64,000 nt of DNA, from the NCBI RefSeq assembly GCF_021887715.1, contig NZ_JAIQXX010000011.1, positions 24,662 to 88,661 on the forward strand, in the 5' to 3' direction. Position 1 is the first letter of the stretch. Each line of letters opens with the position of its first letter. Shown here piece by piece: positions 10,504 to 19,555 of the stretch. The notes beneath the pieces are model-generated. The model saw only the letters and a list, made by a program, of their open reading frames with translations. It was not told the DNA's origin and ran no database searches. The translations under genes were made by a program, and so were the position numbers. Source of the stretch: Winogradskyella immobilis (GTDB lineage: Bacteria; Bacteroidota; Bacteroidia; Flavobacteriales; Flavobacteriaceae).

Positions 10504-11383
10504 ACTTACTTTATTATTTGTATTACTATTAACTTCGGTTATATCTGCACAAGAGTTAAATTGTACAGTTACAGTTGTAGCTCAGCAAACAGGTAACGAT
10601 AATAATGTTGTTTTTAGAACATTAGAACGTCAACTTACGGAGTTTATAAATAATACGCAGTGGACTAATAAAAAGTTTTCACCTCAAGAGCGTATAAACT
10701 GTAGTTTTGTTATTAATGTACTCAATCATAGTAACGATGCATTTTCTACAACTTTACAGATACAATCATCTCGCCCAATATTTAATTCATCATACAGTTC
10801 AACAACATATGCCTTTAATGACGAAGATTTTGATTTTCAATATTTAGAATTTCAAAATTTAGTATTTAATCCAAATCAATTTGAGTCTAATTTAGTTTCG
10901 GTATTAACATTTCATATTTATATGATTTTAGGTTTAGATGCAGATTCTTTTAAGCTTAATGGAGGTGATGAATATTATAGAATAGCACAGACTATCACTA
11001 ACTATTCTCAACAAGGGAATGTGGCAGGCTGGAGATTAGAAGATGGTCTTCAAAGCCGATTTGCATTGATTGATAATATTTTATCTCCTACATTTAAAGA
11101 GTTTAGGACAGCTTTTTATAATTATCATCTTAAAGGATTAGATATTATGAATTCTTCGCCTAAAAAAGGTAAAGAGGAAATAAGTAAGGTGGTTAATGAA
11201 CTCCAGCCCATGCATAATCGTAGGCCAAACTCGTTTTTAATGCGAGTTTTCTTTGATGCCAAAGCAAATGAAATTGCCGATATTTTTAAAGGTGGACCAA
11301 GTATTAATATTACTCAAACAGTTGACCTACTCAATAGAATAGCACCACTGCATTCCTCTAAATGGAGGCAAATAAAATTCTAA
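10496..11383 (+). CDS. DUF4835 family protein, PorD-like type IX secretion protein
   Basis: The 295-residue protein has a signal peptide (LLFVLLLTSVISAQ, cleavage after about residue 19) and the conserved DUF4835 order: ELNCTVTV, FRTLERQLTEFINNTQWT, ERINCSFVI, and a central FHIYMILGLDADSF segment. This family is annotated as PorD of the type IX secretion system in Bacteroidota; its exact biochemical part is not settled. It overlaps coaBC by eight bases and precedes recN, the common gene order in Flavobacteriaceae. The presence of two substrates with sorting tails at 57-64 kb fits a functional type IX system in this organism. Confidence 0.85.
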   Translation: MRKLTLLFVLLLTSVISAQELNCTVTVVAQQTGNDNNVVFRTLERQLTEFINNTQWTNKKFSPQERINCSFVINVLNHSNDAFSTTLQIQSSRPIFNSSYSSTTYAFNDEDFDFQYLEFQNLVFNPNQFESNLVSVLTFHIYMILGLDADSFKLNGGDEYYRIAQTITNYSQQGNVAGWRLEDGLQSRFALIDNILSPTFKEFRTAFYNYHLKGLDIMNSSPKKGKEEISKVVNELQPMHNRRPNSFLMRVFFDAKANEIADIFKGGPSINITQTVDLLNRIAPLHSSKWRQIKF

Positions 11384-11459
11384 TTATCCTTTCTATAGAT
11401 TTGTTTATTTTTATAAACTACAATGCGTAGCTTTGTAATGGTTTTAAAATTTACATAAG

Positions 11460-13112
11460 GTGTTAACAGGCTTAAGTATTAAAAATTATGCACTGATTGA
11501 TGAGCTTCAAGTTTCATTCAATAATGGGTTGTCTATTATTACAGGAGAAACCGGAGCTGGTAAATCTATTTTGTTAGGCGGCTTATCTTTAGTTTTAGGA
11601 AAACGCGCAGATTTAAGTCAAATAAATGATAAATCTAAAAAGTGTGTTATAGAAGCTGTTTTTGATATTGCCAATTATGACCTTAAACTTATTTTTGAAG
11701 AAAAAGATTTTGATTACGAACCGCAAACTATTATTAGAAGAGAAATTTTGCCTTCAGGTAAATCTAGAGCGTTTGTTAATGATACACCAGTTACATTAGA
11801 GAACTTAGTTTTTGTTAGTGGTTATCTATTAGATATACATTCCCAGCATCAAACCCGACAATTAATTGGTGATAGTTATCAATTTATGGTTATAGATGCT
11901 TTGGCTAATAATAAAACCCTGTTAAAGGAATATTCTACGCTTTTACTTAATTATAAATCTATAGAACGGCGAGTTAAAGATTTAGAGCAATCTATGATTG
12001 ATGCTAAAAAAGAATATGATTATAATCAATTTCTGTTTAATGAACTTAATGATGCACAGTTAAAATCTGACGAATTAGAAGATTTAGAAACACAATTTGA
12101 GCAATTAAATAATGTTGAAATTATAAGCGAAACATTGAGTTTAACAAAATCACTTCTAAATAATGAAGATATAGGTATTGTAGATAAACTAAATGAGGTA
12201 AAGCGTGCTTTAAATAGAATAAACGATTTTAATAAAGATTACAAATCTGTTGAAGAACGTATTAATAGTGTTGCTATAGAATTAGATGATATTCTTATAG
12301 AATTAGATGTTTTTGAAGAGAACTTATCATCTGACCCTGAAGAACTAGAAAAGGTGAATCAAAAGCTTCAAACCATTAATAATTTATTGCATAAACATTC
12401 GGTATTAGAAGTTTCAGATTTAATATTAATTAGAGATGATTTAAATCAAAAAATTTCAATTACTGAAAATCTTGATGATACTATAACAGAAGCAACAGCA
12501 GAGCTAGGAATTATTAAAACTCAATTGAAAAATATAAGTTCCAAGATTAGTGTTAATAGACAGGAAGTTATACCAAAGTTCACTAAAAATCTTGAAACAA
12601 TTCTTTCAGAATTAGGAATGCCTAATGCCAAATTCAATATTGTAATAGAAAAAACAGAAAACTTTAAAGCTAACGGAATGGATGACCTCCAATTCTTGTT
12701 TATGGCTAACAAAGGTTCTCAATTTACAGAACTTAAAAAAGCAGCTTCTGGTGGTGAACTATCTCGTATAATGTTAGCCATTAAATCTATTTTGGCAAAC
12801 TACATTAAATTACCAACACTTATGTTTGATGAAATAGATACCGGAGTTTCTGGTGAAATATCAAATAAAATGGGTGAGATTATGAAGTTAATGAGTAAAA
12901 ATATGCAAGTATTTACTATTACACATTTACCACAAATAGCATCAAAAGGGGATTGGCATTTTAAAGTCTATAAAACCGATGTAGATGAGGTAACTCATAC
13001 ACAAATGAAAGCACTAAACTATGACGAACGTGTGGTAGAAATAGCACAAATGCTAGGTGGACTTAATGTGTCGGATTCTGCTTTAGCACACGCAAAGCAA
13101 TTATTGAATTAA
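11460..13112 (+). CDS. recN: DNA repair protein RecN
   Basis: RecN is an SMC-like ATPase acting in double-strand-break repair. The 550-residue protein has the Walker A motif TGETGAGKSILL near residue 30, a long coiled-coil middle (about 150-370), the ABC signature ASGGELSRIMLA and Walker B LMFDEIDTGVSGE. The start is GTG at 11460, which gives the family's standard MLTGLSIKNYALIDEL N-terminus and is preceded by AAGG. Length agrees with family members. Confidence 0.96.
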   Translation: MLTGLSIKNYALIDELQVSFNNGLSIITGETGAGKSILLGGLSLVLGKRADLSQINDKSKKCVIEAVFDIANYDLKLIFEEKDFDYEPQTIIRREILPSGKSRAFVNDTPVTLENLVFVSGYLLDIHSQHQTRQLIGDSYQFMVIDALANNKTLLKEYSTLLLNYKSIERRVKDLEQSMIDAKKEYDYNQFLFNELNDAQLKSDELEDLETQFEQLNNVEIISETLSLTKSLLNNEDIGIVDKLNEVKRALNRINDFNKDYKSVEERINSVAIELDDILIELDVFEENLSSDPEELEKVNQKLQTINNLLHKHSVLEVSDLILIRDDLNQKISITENLDDTITEATAELGIIKTQLKNISSKISVNRQEVIPKFTKNLETILSELGMPNAKFNIVIEKTENFKANGMDDLQFLFMANKGSQFTELKKAASGGELSRIMLAIKSILANYIKLPTLMFDEIDTGVSGEISNKMGEIMKLMSKNMQVFTITHLPQIASKGDWHFKVYKTDVDEVTHTQMKALNYDERVVEIAQMLGGLNVSDSALAHAKQLLN

Positions 13113-13115
13113 TGG

Positions 13116-13123
13116 TATATTTG
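13116..13123 (+). promoter_or_regulatory. Candidate -7 box TATATTTG ahead of the TPR gene
   Basis: TATATTTG fits TAnnTTTG and lies directly behind the recN stop, 23 bases before the ATG at 13147. No clear -33 element is visible. Confidence 0.35.
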
Positions 13124-13146
13124 ATGTTTATTCACAATTTAAAATT

Positions 13147-13656
13147 ATGAATCATATAGAAGATTTATTTTTCGAAGCAGATTCATTACTTAGTGATGAT
13201 AAAGTAATAGAATCTAAAAATTTACTGTTAGAAATCCTTGCAGATAGTCCTGATTATGGTAAAGCTCATAATCATTTGGGATGGATATACCATTACAAAT
13301 TAGTTGATTTTAATAAAGCTGAAAAGCATTATAAACTTGCTTTAAAGTATAGTAAAGGATATTATGCTAGTTTTTCTAACTATTCATATTTTTTAATTGA
13401 TAGAAATGACTATGATGAGATGCTTAAATTTGGTTCTGAAGCATTAAAAGTAAAAGAAGCAGATATAGGTTTAATATATAATCAAATGGCTAAATCCTAT
13501 GAGCTTAAATTTCAATTAATGAATGTATATAATTTTTATAAAAAGGCTAAAATGAGTTGTACAGCAGCTAATTATATTGAAGAAATTAATTCATCAATGC
13601 ACAGGGTACGTGAAAAAATGAGTTTCTTTGAAAAACTAACAATAATATTTAAATAA
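13147..13656 (+). CDS. Tetratricopeptide repeat protein
   Basis: The 169-residue protein contains two to three TPR-like helix pairs: residues about 5-35 (ADSLLSDDKVIESKNLLLEILADSPDYGKAHNHL region) and 36-75 (LGWIYHYKLVDFNKAEKHYKLALKY), with conserved small residues at TPR positions. There is no signal peptide, so it is probably a cytoplasmic scaffold or binding protein. Partners cannot be read from the sequence. It lies six bases before fabI and is likely co-transcribed, though no functional link is obvious. Confidence 0.75.
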   Translation: MNHIEDLFFEADSLLSDDKVIESKNLLLEILADSPDYGKAHNHLGWIYHYKLVDFNKAEKHYKLALKYSKGYYASFSNYSYFLIDRNDYDEMLKFGSEALKVKEADIGLIYNQMAKSYELKFQLMNVYNFYKKAKMSCTAANYIEEINSSMHRVREKMSFFEKLTIIFK

Positions 13657-13662
13657 TATAAA

Positions 13663-14484
13663 ATGTCATATAATTTACTAAAAGGAAAAAAAGGAATCAT
13701 ATTTGGGGCATTAGACTCAAACTCTATCGCATGGAAAACAGCAGAACGTGTGCATGAAGAAGGTGGTGAATTTGTATTAACAAATGCACCAATTGCTATG
13801 CGTATGGGGCAAATTAACGAATTGGCTGAAAAAACAGGATCACAGATTATTCCTGCAGATGCAACTTCTGAAGAAGATTTACAAAACCTTGTAGAGCAAT
13901 CTATGGAAATCTTAGGAGGTAAAATAGATTTTGTTTTACATTCAATAGGTATGTCTGTTAATGTACGTAAAGGAAGACCTTATACAGATCAAAAATACGA
14001 TTGGACACAAAAAGGAACAGATGTTTCTGCAATGTCATTTCATAAAGTAATGCAAACACTATATAAAGCAGACGCAATGAACGAATGGGGTAGCATTGTT
14101 GCATTAACATATATGGCTGCACAGCGTGTTTTTCCAGACTATAATGACATGGCAGATAACAAAGCATATTTAGAAAGTATTGCCCGTAGTTTTGGTTATT
14201 TCTTTGGTAAGGATAAAAAAGTGCGTGTTAATACTATATCTCAATCTCCAACGCCAACAACGGCAGGTCAAGGTGTAAAAGGATTTGATGGTTTTATTTC
14301 TTATGCAGAAAAAATGTCGCCATTAGGTAATGCAACAGCATTAGACTGTGCAAATTATACAGTGACACTATTTAGTGATTTAACAAAACGCGTAACACTT
14401 CAAAATTTATATAATGATGGAGGTTTTAGTAATATGGGAGTAAGTGATGCAGTAATGGATGCTTTTGTAAGCGCTAATGAATAA
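13663..14484 (+). CDS. fabI: Enoyl-[acyl-carrier-protein] reductase (NADH) FabI
   Basis: FabI performs the last reduction of each fatty-acid elongation cycle. The 273-residue short-chain dehydrogenase-like protein starts with the FabI-specific cofactor motif GIIFGALDSNSIAW and carries the catalytic residues Tyr150, Tyr160 and Lys167 with the spacing of FabI (10 then 7 residues). Length is typical. It is followed by a strong rho-independent terminator at 14505-14537, so it ends its transcription unit. Confidence 0.96.
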   Translation: MSYNLLKGKKGIIFGALDSNSIAWKTAERVHEEGGEFVLTNAPIAMRMGQINELAEKTGSQIIPADATSEEDLQNLVEQSMEILGGKIDFVLHSIGMSVNVRKGRPYTDQKYDWTQKGTDVSAMSFHKVMQTLYKADAMNEWGSIVALTYMAAQRVFPDYNDMADNKAYLESIARSFGYFFGKDKKVRVNTISQSPTPTTAGQGVKGFDGFISYAEKMSPLGNATALDCANYTVTLFSDLTKRVTLQNLYNDGGFSNMGVSDAVMDAFVSANE

Positions 14485-14504
14485 TCTAGATTAACAATAA
14501 TTAT

Positions 14505-14537
14505 AAAAGCCACCTAGATTTTAATTTGGTGGCTTTT
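14505..14537 (+). terminator. Rho-independent terminator of fabI
   Basis: Arms AAAAGCCACC (14505-14514) and GGTGGCTTTT (14528-14537) form a perfect 10-base-pair stem with a 13-base loop, followed by a T-rich tail. Confidence 0.85.
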
Positions 14538-14552
14538 CTTTTTTGGATTAGT

Positions 14553-14560
14553 TACATTTG
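14553..14560 (+). promoter_or_regulatory. Candidate -7 box TACATTTG of the GT2 gene
   Basis: TACATTTG fits TAnnTTTG, with TTTG at 14525-14528 as possible -33 element. It ends only five bases before the ATG at 14566, so transcription would begin at or very near the start codon, a leaderless message. Confidence 0.45.
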
Positions 14561-14565
14561 TAGAA

Positions 14566-15570
14566 ATGAAAGTATTAGAATATTCTTTTATAATACCAGT
14601 TTATAATAGGCCTAATGAGATTAAAGAACTATTAGAAAGTTTTTTAAAACTTAATGGTGATTTTTATTTTGAAATTGTAATTGTAGAAGATGGATCTTCA
14701 GAAACCTCTAAGTCAGTAGTAGATGTATTTAGTTCGCAACTAAATATATCTTATTATTTTAAAAATAATTCTGGCCCAGGAGATTCAAGAAATTTTGGAA
14801 TGACTAATGCAAAAGGTAATTATTTTATTATTCTAGATTCAGATGTTATTCTGCCTGAAAATTATTTAATGAATGTAGATGATTTTTTAAATAACACCTA
14901 TTATCACTGTTTTGGAGGGCCAGATGCAGCTCACCAATCATTTACCAATTTACAAAAAGCCATAAATTTTTCCATGACTTCTTTTTTAACCACAGGCGGT
15001 ATTAGAGGAGGTAACGAAGTTATTGAAAATTTTCAGCCAAGAAGTTTTAATATGGGATTGTCTAAAAAAGCATTTGAAGACACTAGAGGTTTTGGTAAAA
15101 TACATCCTGGTGAAGATCCAGATTTGTCATTACGATTGCATAAATTAGGATATAAAACAACATTAATAAAAAAAGCATCTGTTTTTCATAAACGGAGAAT
15201 ATCTTGGAAAAAATTTTACAATCAAGTTCATAAATTTGGGATGGTTAGACCAATATTAAATCAATGGCATCCTACGTCTAAAAGTGTAGTATATTGGCTA
15301 CCATCATTTTTTTCATTAGGATTATTAGTAGCGTTATTCCTTTTAATTTTTAATATAGAATTTCTAGTTTATATCTATATCCTTTATTTTGGTTTAGCAT
15401 TTATAGTATCTGTAGTGTCTAACAAAAGTATTGGTATCGCTTTTCAATCTTTATTAGCTATATGTATACAGTTTTTTGGTTATGGTTATGGGTTTTTTAA
15501 ATCTACATTTAAAATAATGTTATCTAATAAAACGCCAGAACAACTTTTTCCTAAATTATTTTTTAAATGA
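14566..15570 (+). CDS. Family 2 glycosyltransferase with C-terminal membrane segments
   Basis: The 334-residue protein has a GT-A fold: the N-terminal strand SFIIPVYNRPNEIKELL, the nucleotide-sugar and metal-binding ILDSDVILP, and the acceptor-site GEDPDLSLRLHKLGYK. Two or three membrane segments follow near residues 245-310, so it is anchored in the inner membrane and probably adds a sugar to a lipid-linked or surface polysaccharide. The sugar cannot be predicted. It overlaps the YbbR-like gene by four bases (ATGA), an operon with that gene and coaE. Confidence 0.85.
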   Translation: MKVLEYSFIIPVYNRPNEIKELLESFLKLNGDFYFEIVIVEDGSSETSKSVVDVFSSQLNISYYFKNNSGPGDSRNFGMTNAKGNYFIILDSDVILPENYLMNVDDFLNNTYYHCFGGPDAAHQSFTNLQKAINFSMTSFLTTGGIRGGNEVIENFQPRSFNMGLSKKAFEDTRGFGKIHPGEDPDLSLRLHKLGYKTTLIKKASVFHKRRISWKKFYNQVHKFGMVRPILNQWHPTSKSVVYWLPSFFSLGLLVALFLLIFNIEFLVYIYILYFGLAFIVSVVSNKSIGIAFQSLLAICIQFFGYGYGFFKSTFKIMLSNKTPEQLFPKLFFK

Positions 15571-16535
15571 AAAAGAAACGAGCTACATATAAGTTTGAGT
15601 TTTTTAAAGGAAAAGCGATTAAAAATTTTAGTGTATTCCTTATTGCGGCATTTTCATTTTTATTACTTACTAAGCTTTCAAATAATTATACAGAGAAGCT
15701 TGTATTTAAAGTAAACCTTTCAAACTTAAAAGATGAAATTGTTGTTTTAGATGATTCTAGTAATACCATTGAAGTATTTGTTAAGTCTAAAGGATTTAAT
15801 CTTTTAAAATATACATTTTACAATCCTAAACCAATACTGTTAGATGGTAATAAAGATGTTATAAAAAAGGGTAAGACAATGTCATGGGGAGCGCTTAAAA
15901 ACCTACATGTAATAAGAGAAAACTTAGGAGAGTCATTTGATATTATATCGATTACTCCAGATACCTTGACTTTTAATTTTGATATATTAGAAACAAAACA
16001 AGTACCAATTATTTTTAATAATGAAATTAACTATGCTTTAGGGTATAATGTATTAGGTGAGATAGAACTTTCTAATGATTCGGTAAAATTAATTGGTTCT
16101 CAAAGTCATCTTAAAACAATTAGCGAAATTGCAACCAACACATTGCAGTTAAGCGAAGTAAAAGAAAATATAGATCAAACACTTGGATTAAAACTTCCAG
16201 AGAACTCCAATATTAAAATAGTACCAGAAGAAGTAAACGTTAAAGGTGTTGTTAAACGTTTTACTGAAGGAAATATATCGGTTCCTATAGAGCTTATTAA
16301 TGTGCCTATAGGAGTTAAATTAAATTATTTCCCTAAAGAAGTAGAGTTATCATATTATGTAGATTTAGAAGCATATAGTTCTGTAAAAGCATCAGATTTT
16401 AAAATTGTATGCGACTACAAGGATCTAAAAGATGAAGAGCAACGCTTTTTAGCAATTGAAATTTCAGAGACTTCTAATTTGGTGAAATCTACTCGTTTAA
16501 AACAAAATCGCATCCAATTTATTATATTAAAATAG
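15567..16535 (+). CDS. YbbR-like domain protein
   Basis: The 322-residue protein has an N-terminal membrane anchor at about 20-40 (NFSVFLIAAFSFLLLTKL) and a periplasmic region with repeated YbbR-like beta domains (for example TLTFNFDILETKQVPI, and SNIKIVPEEVNVKGVV). In Firmicutes YbbR (CdaR) proteins regulate the cyclic-di-AMP synthase; no such cyclase gene is adjacent here, so that role is not claimed. It overlaps the GT2 gene by four bases and abuts coaE with no gap, typical of flavobacterial gene order. Confidence 0.8.
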   Translation: MKKKRATYKFEFFKGKAIKNFSVFLIAAFSFLLLTKLSNNYTEKLVFKVNLSNLKDEIVVLDDSSNTIEVFVKSKGFNLLKYTFYNPKPILLDGNKDVIKKGKTMSWGALKNLHVIRENLGESFDIISITPDTLTFNFDILETKQVPIIFNNEINYALGYNVLGEIELSNDSVKLIGSQSHLKTISEIATNTLQLSEVKENIDQTLGLKLPENSNIKIVPEEVNVKGVVKRFTEGNISVPIELINVPIGVKLNYFPKEVELSYYVDLEAYSSVKASDFKIVCDYKDLKDEEQRFLAIEISETSNLVKSTRLKQNRIQFIILK

Positions 16536-17144
16536 ATGAGTAAAGATTCTAAGACTATTAAGGTTGTAGGTATTACAGGTGGAATAGGAAGTGGTAAAAC
16601 AACCATTGCTAGAGTATTTAATGCTATAGGCATACCTGTATATTATGCAGATGATGAAGCTAAAGCTTTAATGAATAGATCTAAAGTTATTCGAAGAAAG
16701 CTAATAGAATTATTTGGAGATGAAGCTTATGAAAATGAGAAATTAAATAGGGCATATTTGCGCACTCAGATATTTAATAATAGAACTTTATTGAGCAAAA
16801 TGAATGCTATAGTCCATCCTAAAGTGGGATCACATTTTCAAAGGTGGCTAAAGAGGCAAAAAACGGCATATGTTTTAAAAGAAGCCGCTATTATATTTGA
16901 AAATAATTTAGAAAATCAATATGATTATATCATTACTGTTATTGCAGATGAGAATTCTAGAATTGAAAGAGTTATAAATAGAGATGGTATTACAAAACCC
17001 GAAGTTAAGGCAATACTAAAAAACCAACTGCCAGATGATAAAAAGGTAAAGCATTCAGATTTTGTTATAATTAATAACGATTTACCTGAAGCTAAAATCC
17101 AAGCCTATAAAATTCATCAGCAAATTCTAAAGAAGATACGATAA
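16536..17144 (+). CDS. coaE: Dephospho-CoA kinase CoaE
   Basis: CoaE phosphorylates the ribose of dephospho-CoA, the last step of coenzyme A synthesis. The 202-residue P-loop kinase carries the Walker A motif GGIGSGKT at 15-22, preceded by VVGITG, the YYADDEAK substrate-binding segment and a HPKVG motif near residue 90. Length is family-typical. Its ATG directly follows the stop of the YbbR gene. A gap of 77 bases with a -7-like box separates it from the histidine kinase. Confidence 0.95.
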   Translation: MSKDSKTIKVVGITGGIGSGKTTIARVFNAIGIPVYYADDEAKALMNRSKVIRRKLIELFGDEAYENEKLNRAYLRTQIFNNRTLLSKMNAIVHPKVGSHFQRWLKRQKTAYVLKEAAIIFENNLENQYDYIITVIADENSRIERVINRDGITKPEVKAILKNQLPDDKKVKHSDFVIINNDLPEAKIQAYKIHQQILKKIR

Positions 17145-17209
17145 ACTCTAAATTTTAACATTTGTGTTAATGTAAGGTTAAACCTAATTTAAGCTAAATG
17201 TTAAAATGT

Positions 17210-17217
17210 TAAATTTG
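17210..17217 (+). promoter_or_regulatory. Candidate -7 box TAAATTTG of the histidine kinase gene
   Basis: TAAATTTG fits TAnnTTTG and ends four bases before the ATG at 17222; transcription would start almost at the start codon. No -33 element at usual spacing is visible. Confidence 0.4.
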
Positions 17218-17221
17218 ACCG

Positions 17222-18793
17222 ATGGGCAAGAAGCTATTCGTGTTGTTAGTAGTTTTAATGAGTTTATCACTCATTGGTATAATTTTTGTTCAATCGTATT
17301 TCATCAATAAGAGTTTACAAGATGAGCGTGAACAGTTTAAATTAAGTGTAAAACGTTCTTTAAGTTTCACTTCTAATGAAATAGAAGAGATTGAATTCGC
17401 AAACTTTATTGAAAAACTTCAACAATATAAAGTTGATAAAGAACCAGATTCTACATTATTGCGCAAGATATTTGTAACGTTAGACGATGAGGCGAATGAT
17501 CAAACAATTGTGCATAGCAATATAGTAGTAGAAGAACGTTTTAGAAGCCCGTCATTGTTCTTTGAAATTGATGCAGACAGTATAGATTTATCAAGTTTTT
17601 CTAATCAACGTGTAACAGAAGTTTATAATAACTCTTCTTTATATGAAGGTTTAAGGTCACCGATAAAAAAGACTAACGAAGTTACTGAGCTACCGGAAGA
17701 AACCAAACGGTTAATGCAAAAAAACTCGTTTAAAGACTTAATTAAAGCGTACGATTATCCTATATACAAGAGGATTAATCAAGAAAAATTAGAAGATCTA
17801 TTGCGTAAAAACTTGAGTAATCAAGGTATAGATATAGATTTTGAGTATGCTATTTATGATGAAGACCTATCAACTAAGATAAAATCAGATAATTTTGAAA
17901 TCACTAAATCTTCTCGGGGCATAGAAATATTATTAGATGATAATAATGAAAGCCCTTATAGACTTTGGATAGACTTCCCAGGGAGAAATAAGTTCTTGGT
18001 ATCTTCAATACTATTAATGATTGTACTATCCATAGTATTTACATCTATAATTGTTATCGCTTATTCTAGTGCTATTTATCAGTTAATTAAGCAACGTCAA
18101 ATATCTCAGATAAAGACGGACTTTATTAATAATATGACGCATGAGTTTAAAACTCCAATAGCAACAATAAATTTAGCTTTAGACGCCATTAAAAACCCTA
18201 AAATTATTGGTGATGCTGAGAAAGTTAAACGCTATTTGGGTATGATTAAGGACGAGAACAAACGTATGCATGCGCAAGTAGAAAATGTACTTAGAATTTC
18301 TAAGTTAGAAAAGAATGAATTAAATATTAGTAAGGAACGGATAAAGTTACACGACTTAGTTGAAGATGCTATAACCCATGTAGAGTTAATTGTAGAAGAT
18401 AGAAAAGGTTATGTAAAATTGCATTTAAATGCTGTTAAGTCATCAATATTAGCAAATGAAACCCATTTTACAAATGTGGTTGTTAATATACTAGATAATG
18501 CCATTAAATATTCTGATAATACGCCAGAAATAGACGTATATACAGAAAATGTAGGCAACAATATATTGCTTAAAATTGCCGATAAAGGAAACGGTATGTC
18601 TAAGCAAGTACAAAAAAAGGTGTTCGAAAAATTTTATAGAGAGCACTCAGGTAATGTACATAATGTAAAAGGCCATGGATTAGGTTTGGCCTATGTAAAA
18701 AGAATAATAGATGACCATCAAGGTCATATATCAGTTGAAAGTGAAAAAGGGAAAGGTAGTACCTTTATAGTAAGTCTACCATTAATATCATAA
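17222..18793 (+). CDS. Membrane sensor histidine kinase
   Basis: The 523-residue protein has two membrane segments (about 6-25 and 258-282) bracketing a periplasmic sensor region of some 230 residues, then a dimerisation domain with phospho-acceptor His307 (MTHEFKTPIATINLA), and a HATPase domain with N box NVVVNILDNAIKYS, G1 DKGNGMS and G2 GHGLGLAYV. No HAMP domain is obvious. The response regulator starts three bases after its stop, so the two form a two-component system; the signal is unknown. Confidence 0.93.
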   Translation: MGKKLFVLLVVLMSLSLIGIIFVQSYFINKSLQDEREQFKLSVKRSLSFTSNEIEEIEFANFIEKLQQYKVDKEPDSTLLRKIFVTLDDEANDQTIVHSNIVVEERFRSPSLFFEIDADSIDLSSFSNQRVTEVYNNSSLYEGLRSPIKKTNEVTELPEETKRLMQKNSFKDLIKAYDYPIYKRINQEKLEDLLRKNLSNQGIDIDFEYAIYDEDLSTKIKSDNFEITKSSRGIEILLDDNNESPYRLWIDFPGRNKFLVSSILLMIVLSIVFTSIIVIAYSSAIYQLIKQRQISQIKTDFINNMTHEFKTPIATINLALDAIKNPKIIGDAEKVKRYLGMIKDENKRMHAQVENVLRISKLEKNELNISKERIKLHDLVEDAITHVELIVEDRKGYVKLHLNAVKSSILANETHFTNVVVNILDNAIKYSDNTPEIDVYTENVGNNILLKIADKGNGMSKQVQKKVFEKFYREHSGNVHNVKGHGLGLAYVKRIIDDHQGHISVESEKGKGSTFIVSLPLIS

Positions 18794-18796
18794 ATT

Positions 18797-19501
18797 ATGG
18801 AAGAACAAAACAAAAAGATACTTTTAGTAGAAGACGATCCAAATTTTGGAACAGTCCTTAAAGATTATTTGATGATGAATGACTATGATGTTGTTCATGC
18901 AAAGAATGGTATGGAAGGTTTTGAAAAATTTAAGAAGGATGATTACGATCTATGTATTTTAGACGTAATGATGCCTTATAAGGATGGATTTACTTTAGCT
19001 AAAGAAATTAGAGAAAAGAATACAGATGTTCCTATTGTTTTTCTTACCGCTAAAGCCATGAAGGAAGATGTTCTTAAAGGTTATAAAGTAGGTGCAGACG
19101 ACTATTTAAATAAACCGTTTGATAGTGAAGTGCTATTAATGAAAATTAAAGCCATTATGCAACGTAAGGCTACAGATACAGTTGCAGATAGTAAGCAATT
19201 TGAATTCACTATTGGTAAATTCGATTTAAACTCTAAATTACGTTTCCTAAAGTTCAATGGAGGTGAACCAGAGAAATTATCACCTAAAGAAAACGAATTA
19301 TTACGTTTGCTTGCATTGCATGAGAATGATTTAATGCCTCGAGAGTTAGCATTAACTAAAATATGGCGTGACGATAATTATTTTACATCTCGTAGTATGG
19401 ATGTGTATATTGCTAAGTTGAGAAAATATCTAAAGTTAGATCCTAATGTAGAAATCTTAAACATTCATGGAGAAGGTTTCCGTTTGGTTATCAATAAATA
19501 A
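18797..19501 (+). CDS. OmpR-family response regulator
   Basis: The 234-residue protein has a receiver domain (acidic pair Asp13-Asp14, phospho-acceptor Asp56 in CILDVMMP, Lys106 in LNKPF) and a C-terminal winged-helix domain ending in RSMDVYIAKLRKYL and EGFRLV. It is the partner of the kinase encoded three bases upstream. It should regulate transcription when phosphorylated; the targets cannot be read here. A bidirectional terminator follows at 19525-19555. Confidence 0.94.
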   Translation: MEEQNKKILLVEDDPNFGTVLKDYLMMNDYDVVHAKNGMEGFEKFKKDDYDLCILDVMMPYKDGFTLAKEIREKNTDVPIVFLTAKAMKEDVLKGYKVGADDYLNKPFDSEVLLMKIKAIMQRKATDTVADSKQFEFTIGKFDLNSKLRFLKFNGGEPEKLSPKENELLRLLALHENDLMPRELALTKIWRDDNYFTSRSMDVYIAKLRKYLKLDPNVEILNIHGEGFRLVINK

Positions 19502-19524
19502 TATATAAATACTAGTGTTAATTG

Positions 19525-19555
19525 AAAAAATCCAGTCTTTTAGGCTGGATTTTTT
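19525..19555 (+). terminator. Bidirectional terminator between response regulator and miaA
   Basis: Arms AAAAAATCCAG (19525-19535) and CTGGATTTTTT (19545-19555) are perfectly complementary with A- and T-rich ends, so the hairpin serves both converging genes. Its right arm lies inside the last codons of miaA. Confidence 0.85.
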